Below are positions 47,634-55,202 of a DNA stretch of 64,000 bases, piece by piece. Made by a program: the position numbers and the translations under genes. The notes beneath the pieces were generated by a model. The model worked only from the letters and a program-made list of their open reading frames with translations. It ran no database searches and was not told where the DNA came from. The stretch covers positions 545,522-609,521 of the forward strand of contig NZ_VYQE01000002.1 of assembly GCF_008710275.1 (NCBI RefSeq), in the 5' to 3' direction. How positions within the stretch are numbered: position 1 is the stretch's first letter; every line of letters begins with the position of its first letter. This stretch comes from Histidinibacterium aquaticum (lineage in GTDB: Bacteria; Pseudomonadota; Alphaproteobacteria; Rhodobacterales; Rhodobacteraceae).

Positions 47634-47853
47634 GGTACTGTCCTTCGATCTCTTCCGCGCGCTTGAGCGCGCTCTGCAATTCGGAGGCCTTGAGCGTTAA
47701 TGGTTTAAGCGCGGAGCCCTTCTGCGCCTCCACCTGCTCCAGCAGGTCGGCCAGCGTCTCCGTCAGGCTTTCGAGGAGCGTCCGGCTGCGCCGGATCAAC
47801 CGCGAGAAGGCCTTCGCGTCCGGCGGAAGTCTCTCGTCCGAATGGTCAGTCAT
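47494..47853 (-). CDS. Gene transfer agent small terminase subunit (g1)
   Basis: 119 residues, strongly helical and charged (LIRRSRTLLESLTETLADLL, then LKASELQSALKRAEEIEGQY), with coiled-coil character. Position and pattern match GTA gene 1, which recent work treats as the small terminase. The start was set at ATG 47853. No clear ribosome site precedes it. The final third shares DNA with the beginning of g2 in another frame. Upstream lie CtrA-like half-sites. Confidence 0.8.
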   Translation of the reverse strand: MTDHSDERLPPDAKAFSRLIRRSRTLLESLTETLADLLEQVEAQKGSALKPLTLKASELQSALKRAEEIEGQYHDWHANRSRTLRPGDYDLDAARAEVERRLDQLRGALGAGPADGGAG

Positions 47854-48021
47854 GTTGAAAATCAGTCTGTAAAAAGGTGGATCCGTCCGAGATCCGTCGC
47901 GCCGCCCCGCGCCGGGGAAAGCCCCGGCCACATTGCAGCCCGCGTCAGCGAAGGGGCGGAGTTATGCCCCTGTCCCTCGCAAAAGTCAATGAAATCTAAA
48001 CGTTAGAGCCGAATACGAAGG

Positions 48022-48048
48022 TTAACCCGTTGCTAACCTCCGCTTAAC
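48022..48048. promoter_or_regulatory. Triple CtrA-like half-site array upstream of GTA g1
   Basis: TTAAC (48022-48026), CTAAC (48033-48037) and TTAAC (48044-48048) repeat at exact 11-bp intervals. They read as two overlapping TTAA-N7-TTAA type boxes. The array is 169-195 bp before g1 ATG. A perfect TCTAA-ACG-TTAGA inverted repeat (47995-48007) lies nearby. The rest of the 267-bp gap between mltG and g1 shows no gene. Confidence 0.6.
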
Positions 48049-48120
48049 CCTCCGGCCCCGAACGGGTAATTCCGACCGCCCCCACCGAACGGTGCCGGAC
48101 AGGCGCAGCGCAACGGCCCG

Positions 48121-49278
48121 TCAGTTGGACTGCTGCTGCTCGGCCTCGATCTCGCGCCAGCGGGCGACGTTGCGGTTGTGCTCTTCCAGCGTCTCGGCGA
48201 AGGCGTGACCGCCGGTGCCGTCCGCGACGAAAAACACGTAATCCGTGTTGTCGGGGTTGAGCGCCGCCTCGATCGCCGCCCGCCCGGGATTGGCGATGGG
48301 CGTCTGCGGGAGGCCGTCGATGACGTAGGTGTTCCAGGGGTTCGCGTCGCGCAGCTCGCTCTGGCGCAGCCCGCGGCCCAGCACGCCCTGTCCCTCCGTC
48401 ACACCGTAGATGACCGTCGGGTCCGTCTGCAGACGCATCCCACGCTCCAGGCGGTTGACGAAGACCGAGGCCACCTGCCCGCGCTCCTCGGCGATGGCGG
48501 TTTCCTTCTCGACGATGGAGGCCATGATCAGAGCCTCCTCGATGCTCTCGTAGGGCAGACCATCGGCTCGGGCGGCCCATTCCTCCTGCAGGATGGCCTC
48601 CTGCCGGTCGCGCATCTCGGCCACCAGCGCCTCGGCGCTGTCGCCGGGCTCGAAAGCGTAGGAGTCCGGGGCGAGCCAGCCTTCCTCGGGGATCTCGGCG
48701 ATCTCGCCATCGAGCGCCTCGATGGCATTGAGCGCCTGGACGATCTGCCAGGAGGTGACGCCCTCCGCCAGCGCGAGGCGGTACTGGGTGTCGGGCTCCT
48801 CGCGAATGCGCGTGTATTCCTCCGGCGCCTCTTCGGCGGTGGGGTCGAACCGGGCCAGCTCCTCGAAGGTCTCGGTCTCCGGGTCCAGCTCACGCACCTC
48901 CACCCGCTGCGAGTTCACGCCCACGCGGTAGACGATCTCGGTGCCGCAGGTGCTGAGGCCCGCGCCGGTGATCTCGTCGATGATCTGCGCCATGGAGGCC
49001 CGCTCCGGCACGAGAAAGCTGCCCGCCTTGAGCTGGCTCGACTTCTCGGAATACTCGGCGCCCATGCGGAAGATCGTGGGCGAGCTGATCGCACCCTGCT
49101 CCGCGAGCTTCTCGCTCACGCGCCACATGTTCGAGCCGCTCTCGACCTGCAGGCAGATGGCGTTGGCCAGCGGGCCTTCGCCCTCGTATTCTTCCTGCCC
49201 CCAGAGGATCACCCCCGCGGCGAGGAAGATCACCACGATGAAGAAGGTCAGCGCGTTCGACGCGATGCTGCGCCACAT
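48121..49278 (-). CDS. mltG: Endolytic peptidoglycan transglycosylase MltG
   Basis: 385-residue inner-membrane enzyme (formerly annotated as aminodeoxychorismate lyase, YceG) that cuts nascent glycan strands. It has one N-terminal membrane helix (about 9-26), a LysM-like region and the catalytic domain, with the Glu in ASIVEKETAIAEERGQVASV and the segment TDPTVIYG. It starts at ATG 49278, four bases after the fabF stop, so the two are coupled. Confidence 0.93.
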   Translation of the reverse strand: MWRSIASNALTFFIVVIFLAAGVILWGQEEYEGEGPLANAICLQVESGSNMWRVSEKLAEQGAISSPTIFRMGAEYSEKSSQLKAGSFLVPERASMAQIIDEITGAGLSTCGTEIVYRVGVNSQRVEVRELDPETETFEELARFDPTAEEAPEEYTRIREEPDTQYRLALAEGVTSWQIVQALNAIEALDGEIAEIPEEGWLAPDSYAFEPGDSAEALVAEMRDRQEAILQEEWAARADGLPYESIEEALIMASIVEKETAIAEERGQVASVFVNRLERGMRLQTDPTVIYGVTEGQGVLGRGLRQSELRDANPWNTYVIDGLPQTPIANPGRAAIEAALNPDNTDYVFFVADGTGGHAFAETLEEHNRNVARWREIEAEQQQSN

Positions 49279-49282
49279 GGGA

Positions 49283-50539
49283 TTACACTCCGCCGAAGAG
49301 AACGCTCGCGTTGGTGCCGCCGAAGCCGAAGGAGTTGGACAGCGCGAACTCGATCTCGCGCGGCCGCTTCTCGTTGGCGGCAAGGTCGACGGCGCTTTCC
49401 ACCGCGGGATCGTCGAGGTTGATCGTGGGCGGGGCGACCTGGTCGCGGATCGCGAGGATCGAGAAGATCGCCTCGATCGCGCCGGCCGCGCCCAGCAGGT
49501 GCCCGGTCATCGACTTGGTCGAGGACATGGTCACGTTGCCAGCGGCATTGCCCAGCATCCGCTCGACAGCGCCGAGCTCGACGGTGTCGGCCATTGTCGA
49601 GGTGCCGTGGGCGTTGATGTAGTCGATGTCGGCGGGCTGCAGGCCCGCGTCCTCGAGCGCCATGCGCATGGAGCGCTCTCCACCCTCGCCGTCCTCGCTG
49701 GGCGCGGTGATGTGGTAGGCGTCGCCCGAGAGGCCATAGCCCTTCACCTCGGCATAGATCTTGGCGCCCCGCGCCTTGGCGTGCTCGTAGTCCTCGAGCA
49801 CGAGCATGCCCGCGCCCTCGCCCATGACGAAGCCGTCGCGGTCCTTGTCGTAGGGACGGCTCGCCGCCTGCGGGTCGTCGGGACGCTTGGTCGAGAGCGC
49901 CTTACAGGCGTTGAAGCCCGCGATGCCGATCTCGCAGATCGCCGCCTCGGCGCCGCCCGCGATCATCACGTCGGCCCGGCCGGACTTGATGAGCTGGGCC
50001 GCGTCGCCGATCGCATGCGCGCCGGTCGAACAGGCGGTGACCACGGCGTGGTTCGGCCCCTTGAAGCCGTACTTGATGGCGATCTGGCCCGAGATCAGGT
50101 TGATCAGCGCGCCGGGGACAAAGAACGGAGAGACCCGGCGGGGGCCCTTTTCTTTCATCATGACGGCGGTATCGGCGATGGAATTCAGCCCGCCTATGCC
50201 GGAGCCGGTCAGCACGCCGGTGCGCAGCAGGCTCTCCTCGTCGTCGGGAGTCCAGCCGGCATCCTTCACGGCCTGCGCCGCGGCGGCCATGGCGAAGACG
50301 ATGAAGGTGTCGACCTTCCGCTGCTCCTTGGGCTCCATGTAGGCGGCGGCGTCGAAGGTGCCGTCGCTGCCGTCGCCGAGGGGAACCTCGCAAGCGTATG
50401 TGGTCGCAAAACCCTCGGGATCGAACCGGGTGATCGGCCCTGCGCCGGACTTCCCGTCGAGGATCCGGCTCCAGCTCGCCTCAACACCGTCGGCCAGTGG
50501 GGTCACGAGCCCCAGGCCGGTCACTACTACTCGCCGCAT
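49283..50539 (-). CDS. fabF: 3-oxoacyl-ACP synthase II
   Basis: 418-residue condensing enzyme elongating acyl-ACP with malonyl-ACP. The Cys-His-His triad is visible: Cys in VVTACSTGAHAIG, His in NAHGTSTMADTVE and His in KSMTGHLLGAAG. It lies downstream of acpP, with a terminator-like hairpin between, and upstream of mltG. Confidence 0.96.
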   Translation of the reverse strand: MRRVVVTGLGLVTPLADGVEASWSRILDGKSGAGPITRFDPEGFATTYACEVPLGDGSDGTFDAAAYMEPKEQRKVDTFIVFAMAAAAQAVKDAGWTPDDEESLLRTGVLTGSGIGGLNSIADTAVMMKEKGPRRVSPFFVPGALINLISGQIAIKYGFKGPNHAVVTACSTGAHAIGDAAQLIKSGRADVMIAGGAEAAICEIGIAGFNACKALSTKRPDDPQAASRPYDKDRDGFVMGEGAGMLVLEDYEHAKARGAKIYAEVKGYGLSGDAYHITAPSEDGEGGERSMRMALEDAGLQPADIDYINAHGTSTMADTVELGAVERMLGNAAGNVTMSSTKSMTGHLLGAAGAIEAIFSILAIRDQVAPPTINLDDPAVESAVDLAANEKRPREIEFALSNSFGFGGTNASVLFGGV

Positions 50540-50682
50540 GCTCGCCCCCGTCTTTCAGCGCATTCTTGAGGCTCCTGATAATCCGCGGGGGCCTTCGGGG
50601 GCAAGAGCGGGCTGGCCCGATGGGCGCGGCTCCGCCTTCAGGGTTTCGTCATCCACGGGCCGGAGCGGGAGCCCTGAACGAG

Positions 50683-50705
50683 AAACGGCGCCCCGAGGGG
50701 CGCCG
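50683..50705 (-). terminator. Intrinsic terminator or attenuator between acpP and fabF
   Basis: CGGCGCCCC (50686-50694) and GGGGCGCCG (50697-50705) form a 9-bp stem with a two-base gap. On the minus strand it is followed by TTTCTCG. It would limit read-through from the highly expressed acpP. Confidence 0.75.
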
Positions 50706-50734
50706 CCTGAAAACTCCGCCGAGGCGGAAAGGAC

Positions 50735-50968
50735 TTACTGTGCGTCCTTGATGAACTTGACCGCGTCGCCGAAGGTCTGGATCGTTTCGGCGGCGTCGTC
50801 GGGGATCTCGATGCCGAACTCCTCCTCGAAGGCCATGACCAGCTCGACGGTATCGAGCGAGTCCGCGCCCAGGTCGTCAATGAACGAGGCGTTGTCGGTC
50901 ACCTTGTCTTCATCCACACCCAGGTGCTCAACAACGATCTTGCGCACGCGATCTTCGACGTCGCTCAT
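50735..50968 (-). CDS. acpP: Acyl carrier protein
   Basis: 77-residue acidic carrier of growing fatty acyl chains. The Ser that receives 4'-phosphopantetheine is in [19 protein letters not shown]. Normal length and composition. It has its own strong promoter candidate and a terminator, consistent with high expression. Confidence 0.97.
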   Translation of the reverse strand: MSDVEDRVRKIVVEHLGVDEDKVTDNASFIDDLGADSLDTVELVMAFEEEFGIEIPDDAAETIQTFGDAVKFIKDAQ

Positions 50969-51086
50969 GTCCAGTCCTCACAGTCCAAATTGGGGGCGCG
51001 TCCGGCCCGTTCTTTCGTTCTCCCCGCCCCGGCCCCCGGGCGCGAGACGACGGGGCGACAGGGCCGCCCCAGCTCGATTGCGCCGC

Positions 51087-51114
51087 CCTATAGCAGAGAT
51101 TCCCGCCTTGGCAA
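51087..51114 (-). promoter_or_regulatory. acpP promoter TTGCCA-N16-TATAGG
   Basis: On the minus strand the -35 TTGCCA is at 51114-51109 and the -10 TATAGG at 51092-51087, with a 16-bp spacer. The predicted start is near 51080, giving an acpP leader of about 110 bases. Confidence 0.65.
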
Positions 51115-51142
51115 ACGCTTTCGCAGACCTGTCGGACAGGCC

Positions 51143-51880
51143 TCAGACCATGGCCATTCCGCCGTTCACGTGCAGCACGGTGCCGGTCACGTAGGCCGCC
51201 TCGGGCGAGGCGAGATAGAGCACGGCGGCCGCGATCTCGTCCGACGTTCCCATGCGTCCCATGGGGATCTGGGCCAGCGTTCCCGACTTCTGATCGTCGT
51301 TGAGCTTGTCGGTCATGGCGGTCTCGATGAAGCCCGGAGCGACGCAGTTCACGGTGATCCCGCGGGTCGCGACCTCGTAGGCGATCGACTTCGACATGCC
51401 GACGAGCCCCGCCTTGGCGGCGGCGTAGTTCGCCTGCCCCGGGTTGCCCATCGTGCCGACCACGGAGGTGATGTTCACGATGCGGCCCCAGCGGGATTTC
51501 ATCATGCCGCGCACCGAGGCCTTGGACAGACGCATGGCGGCGGTCAGGTTCACGTTGAGGACCGTGTTCCAGTCGTCATCCGTCATCCGCATGAAGAGCT
51601 GGTCGCGGGTGACGCCCGCATTGTTGACGAGGATGTCCAGCGCGCCGGCCACTTCGGTCACCCGCTTGGGCAGACCGTCCACCGCCTGAGCGTCGCTCAG
51701 GTCGCAGGGCAGCGCGTGGGCGCGGTCGCCGAGTTCCTTTGCCAGTTCCTCCAGCGGCGCCTCCCGGGTACCCGAGAGCACGACGGTGGCGCCGGCCCCG
51801 TGCAGGGCCCGCGCGATCGCGCCGCCAATGCCGCCCGAGGCGCCGGTCACCAGCGCGGTCTTTCCAGTCAGATCGAACAC
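51143..51880 (-). CDS. fabG: 3-oxoacyl-ACP reductase
   Basis: 245-residue short-chain dehydrogenase that reduces 3-oxoacyl-ACP with NADPH. It has the cofactor motif TGASGGIGGAIA, NNAG (VNNAGVTRD), and catalytic Ser (ITSVVG) and Tyr/Lys (NYAAAKAGLVG). It lies 22 bases after fabD on the same strand. Confidence 0.95.
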   Translation of the reverse strand: MFDLTGKTALVTGASGGIGGAIARALHGAGATVVLSGTREAPLEELAKELGDRAHALPCDLSDAQAVDGLPKRVTEVAGALDILVNNAGVTRDQLFMRMTDDDWNTVLNVNLTAAMRLSKASVRGMMKSRWGRIVNITSVVGTMGNPGQANYAAAKAGLVGMSKSIAYEVATRGITVNCVAPGFIETAMTDKLNDDQKSGTLAQIPMGRMGTSDEIAAAVLYLASPEAAYVTGTVLHVNGGMAMV

Positions 51881-51902
51881 CAGTCCGTCCCCCCTTGTTT
51901 GC

Positions 51903-52835
51903 TTACAGGGCCTCTGCGGCCGTTTTCACCTCGTCGGGCGCGCCTACCGTACGGCAGGCGATCTCGCGGTCGATGCGACGGATCATGCCCGACAGCGCCT
52001 TGCCCGCGCCGATCTCCCAGACCTCGGTCACGCCCTGCTCGGCCATCCAACCGACGCTCTCACGCCAGCGGACGGAGCCGGTGACCTGCGCGATCAGCAG
52101 CTCGCGGATGCGGTCGGGATCGGTCACGCCCTCTGCGGTCACATTCGCGACGATCGGCACGGCGGGCGCGCGGATCTCGACCTCGGCCAGCGCCGCGGCC
52201 ATTTCGCGGGCGGCGGGCTCCATCAGGGCGCTGTGGAAGGGGGCGGAGACCGGCAGCATGACGGCGCGCTTCGCGCCTTTGGTCTTGGCGATCTCGACGG
52301 CGCGCTCGACGGCGGCCTTGTCACCGGAGACCACGACCTGGCTGGGGTCGTTGTCGTTCGCCGCCTGGCAGACGCCGTCCTGGGCCGCTTCCTCCGCCAC
52401 GCTCTGCGCGGTCGCGAAGTCGAGGCCCAGCAGAGCGGCCATGGCGCCCTGCCCGACCGGCACCGCGTCCTGCATCGCCCGGCCGCGAATCCGCAGGAGC
52501 CGGGCCGTGTCGCCAAGGGATAGCGCCCCGGCGGCACAGAGGGCGGAATACTCGCCGAGCGAATGGCCGGCCATGAAGGAAGCGGCCTCGGGTCCGACAC
52601 CCTCGACGGCGAGCGCGGCCATCGCGGCGAGCGAGGTCGCCATGAGTGCAGGCTGGGCGTTGGCGGTGAGGGTGAGCTCGTCCTGCTCGCCCTCGAAGAT
52701 CAGCGAGCTCAGTTTCTCCCCGAGCGCGTCGTCGACTTCATCGAAGACCGCCTGCGCTGCCGGGTAGGCCTGCGCGAGGTCGCGCCCCATACCGATGGTC
52801 TGGGCGCCCTGGCCCGGAAAGACGAATGCGCGCAT
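51903..52835 (-). CDS. fabD: Malonyl-CoA:ACP transacylase
   Basis: 310-residue transferase loading malonate on ACP. It starts MRAFVFPGQGAQTIGMG. The catalytic Ser is in GHSLGEYSALCAAGAL, the Arg is in RGRAMQ and the His in SAPFHSALM. First of the fabD-fabG pair. Start 52835 matches the family, and the longer upstream frame is not family-like. Confidence 0.95.
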   Translation of the reverse strand: MRAFVFPGQGAQTIGMGRDLAQAYPAAQAVFDEVDDALGEKLSSLIFEGEQDELTLTANAQPALMATSLAAMAALAVEGVGPEAASFMAGHSLGEYSALCAAGALSLGDTARLLRIRGRAMQDAVPVGQGAMAALLGLDFATAQSVAEEAAQDGVCQAANDNDPSQVVVSGDKAAVERAVEIAKTKGAKRAVMLPVSAPFHSALMEPAAREMAAALAEVEIRAPAVPIVANVTAEGVTDPDRIRELLIAQVTGSVRWRESVGWMAEQGVTEVWEIGAGKALSGMIRRIDREIACRTVGAPDEVKTAAEAL

Positions 52836-52906
52836 CTCGGTCCCCGTCGTCGTGTCGCTTGCCCCCCCGCTTAGCGCGGGGCGCGGGCGGGCACAACAAA
52901 CCGGGA

Positions 52907-53464
52907 TCAGCGGCGGATGCGGGCCAGGTCGCGACCGAGCCGGTCGCGCAGGGTGTCGATCAGGGGCGACGGCCCCTCGGCCACGGGCAGCGCGGTGCCG
53001 CCCCGACGCAGGACGAGACGGGTGCCGTCCACCGTGGTCTCGACCGAGGGCCGTCCGCACTCGGCGAAGCTGAGCCGGGCGAGCAGCTCGCCTTCGCCCC
53101 CGGGATGGCGGGCGATGCGGCGCACCTCGGCGAGGCGCAGGTTGACCTGCAGCTCGATCGCGGGCTCGGTCTTCTCGCGCCGGGTCAGCCCCAGCGCGCA
53201 GAACGACAGGACCGCTGCCGCCACGATCCGGGCGACGACCGGGTCGACGCCGATCCTCTCCTCGGGCATCAGCCAGAGCGCGACACCGGCCAGCGCCGCG
53301 CCGAGCGCGATCAGCTGCAGCGCCGCCCGGCGCAGAACCCTGGCCGAGCGCGGGCGACGGTCGGTGCGGATCACGTAGCCCCAGTAGGTCTCGTCCACCG
53401 CCACCGAGGTCAGGGGCGGGTCCTCCGCAGCCGGGGCGGGCGCTGTCTCGAGGGTGATCGTCAT
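52907..53464 (-). CDS. Hypothetical membrane protein
   Basis: 185 residues, no family recognised. A polar N-terminus containing DETYWGYVIRTDRRPRS is followed by two close helices (about 47-66 and 77-96). A soluble C-terminal domain (about 100-185) has beta-like sequence with a PH-like feel (IELQVNLRLAEVRRIARH, then GTRLVLRRGGTALPVAEGP). ATG 53464. Divergent from rpsF and followed by fabD. Confidence 0.65.
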   Translation of the reverse strand: MTITLETAPAPAAEDPPLTSVAVDETYWGYVIRTDRRPRSARVLRRAALQLIALGAALAGVALWLMPEERIGVDPVVARIVAAAVLSFCALGLTRREKTEPAIELQVNLRLAEVRRIARHPGGEGELLARLSFAECGRPSVETTVDGTRLVLRRGGTALPVAEGPSPLIDTLRDRLGRDLARIRR

Positions 53465-53568
53465 CCAGTTTGCTCCGGTTTTTTCTTTCTGCTCAGTCTG
53501 CTCCGGGCCGACCCTGGGCCCCGACAAAGGCAAAACCCGGGCGAGACCAAGGAATTGCGGGTCGCCCC

Positions 53569-53596
53569 TTGCCCGGATCCGCATGATCTGTATAAG
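53569..53596 (+). promoter_or_regulatory. Candidate rpsF operon promoter TTGCCC-N16-TATAAG
   Basis: The -35 is at 53569-53574 and the -10 at 53591-53596. The predicted start is about 100 bases before rpsF, leaving a leader that could hold regulatory structure. Confidence 0.6.
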
Positions 53597-53705
53597 GCCC
53601 CATCCTTTCCGTGATTTCGTTTTATCCGCGCAGTCTCTCGTGGGCAGGTGCGGAAAGGCCGACACCCCTGCCCTTTGAAATGCGCTTGAACAGAATGGAG
53701 TGCAC

Positions 53706-54062
53706 ATGCCGCTTTACGAGCATGTCTTCATTGCGCGTCAGGATCTCTCCAACGCGCAGGCCGAGGGCCTCATCGAACATTTCTCCCAGGTTCTCTCCGA
53801 CAACGGCGGCAAGGTCGTCGACACGGAGTACTGGGGCGTCAAGACGATGGCCTACAAGATCAACAAGAACCGCAAGGGCCACTACGCCTTCCTGCGGACC
53901 GACGCGCCCGCCGCCGCCGTCCACGAGATGGAGCGCCTCATGCGTCTCCATGACGACGTGATGCGCGTGCTCACCATCAAGGTGGACGAGCACGAAGAGG
54001 GTCCCTCGATCCAGATGCAGAAGCGCGAAGAGCGCGGCGATCGCCGCCGCGAGCGCGCGTAA
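53706..54062 (+). CDS. rpsF: 30S ribosomal protein bS6
   Basis: 118 residues starting MPLYEHVFIARQDLSNAQ. Small-subunit protein that binds 16S rRNA together with bS18 encoded next. ATG 53706 fits the family. The nearby upstream codon at 53700 is a GTG without better support. The C-terminal tail is Arg-rich and charged. First gene of rpsF-rpsR-rplI. Confidence 0.96.
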   Translation: MPLYEHVFIARQDLSNAQAEGLIEHFSQVLSDNGGKVVDTEYWGVKTMAYKINKNRKGHYAFLRTDAPAAAVHEMERLMRLHDDVMRVLTIKVDEHEEGPSIQMQKREERGDRRRERA

Positions 54063-54085
54063 GCCTGAAGCAGGAGAGCTAAGTC

Positions 54086-54313
54086 ATGGCCGCTAAGCCG
54101 TTTTTCCGCCGTCGCAAGACCGATCCCTTCGAGGGCGCCAATGCCCCGAAGATCGACTACAAGGACACCCGCACGCTGCAGCGCTACGTCTCCGAGCGCG
54201 GCAAGATCGTGCCGTCGCGCATCACCGCGGTCGGCTCCAAGAACCAGCGCAAGCTCGCCCAGGCGATCAAGCGTGCCCGGTTCCTGGCGCTGCTGCCCTA
54301 TTCCGTGAAGTAA
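54086..54313 (+). CDS. rpsR: 30S ribosomal protein bS18
   Basis: 75-residue basic ribosomal protein starting [20 protein letters not shown] and ending in the conserved [13 protein letters not shown] segment. It forms a heterodimer with bS6 on the platform of the small subunit. AGGAGAGC precedes the start. Confidence 0.97.
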   Translation: MAAKPFFRRRKTDPFEGANAPKIDYKDTRTLQRYVSERGKIVPSRITAVGSKNQRKLAQAIKRARFLALLPYSVK

Positions 54314-54323
54314 GGGGGACACC

Positions 54324-54962
54324 ATGGACGTCATCCTTCTGGAACGCGTCGCGAAGCTCGGACAGATGGGCGAAGTCGTCTCCGTCCGCGAGGGCTACGC
54401 GCGCAACTACCTCCTGCCGCAGGGCAAGGCGCTCCGCGCGAACGAGGCCAACAAGGCCCGCTTCGAGGCCGAGAAGGCCCAGCTCGAGGCGCGCAACCTC
54501 GAGACCCGCAAGGAAGCCGAGAAGCTGTCGCAGGATCTCGACGGCCAGACCTTCATCGTGATTCGCTCCGCCTCCGACGGCGGGTCGCTTTACGGGTCGG
54601 TCTCAACCCGCGACGCGGCCGACGCCGCGAGCGAGGCCGGATTCTCGGTGGACCGCAAGCAGGTCGCCCTCTCGGCTCCGATCAAGGAGCTCGGCCTCCA
54701 CGAGGTCACCGTGCACCTGCACCCCGAGGTCGAGGCGAAGATCACCCTCAACGTCGCGCGCTCGCCCGAAGAGGCCGAGCTGCAGGCGCAGGGCAAGACC
54801 ATCCAGGAAGCGGCCGCCGAAGAGGAAGCCGCCGCCGAGTACGAGATCCAGGAACTCTTCGACGATATCGGCTCCGCCGGTCTCGACGACGAGGATCCCC
54901 GCGGCCCCGAGCCGCAGCAGGACAGCGAGAGCAACGAGCCGATCACCGACGACAACGAGTGA
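54324..54962 (+). CDS. rplI: 50S ribosomal protein bL9 with acidic C-terminal extension
   Basis: 212 residues. The N-domain signature [20 protein letters not shown], with [16 protein letters not shown], is clear, followed by the long helix and C-domain up to about residue 150. The final 60 residues are Glu/Asp/Gln-rich and low complexity, making the protein longer than the roughly 150 residues of E. coli bL9. Such tails occur in alphaproteobacteria. AAGGGGGA precedes the start, and a terminator follows. Confidence 0.96.
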   Translation: MDVILLERVAKLGQMGEVVSVREGYARNYLLPQGKALRANEANKARFEAEKAQLEARNLETRKEAEKLSQDLDGQTFIVIRSASDGGSLYGSVSTRDAADAASEAGFSVDRKQVALSAPIKELGLHEVTVHLHPEVEAKITLNVARSPEEAELQAQGKTIQEAAAEEEAAAEYEIQELFDDIGSAGLDDEDPRGPEPQQDSESNEPITDDNE

Positions 54963-54988
54963 TCGCGACCTGCCTCAGGCATCGACAA

Positions 54989-55013
54989 GGGCCGTCCTTC
55001 GGGGCGGCCCTTT
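54989..55013 (+). terminator. Intrinsic terminator after rplI
   Basis: A 9-bp stem (54989-54997 with 55002-55010) closed by the stable TTCG loop is followed by TTT. It ends the ribosomal protein operon. Confidence 0.8.
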
Positions 55014-55202
55014 CGCGTTCAGGGATCCCGCCGGCCGCTGTGCGCAATACTTCGGCGGGGCCGATCCCGAATGGCAGGCAGACTTTCGCCTGACGCAACG
55101 AGATCGCGGAAAGGGGCTTTCTGGACGGGTGACCGCGGATGCAATCTGATCGTCACAAGCGCCGCCTAAGACGGCGCAGAGTTCAGACCAACGGGGGTTC
55201 CC

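Noticed and set aside
47697-47709. TTAA-N4-TTAA inside g1 as another CtrA box
   Set aside because: Spacing is four bases instead of seven and it lies within coding sequence.
46230-47853. Prophage remnant
   Set aside because: The terminase proteins resemble the Rhodobacterales gene transfer agent rather than a free phage. There is no integrase, attachment site or lysis gene, and the base composition matches the neighbours.
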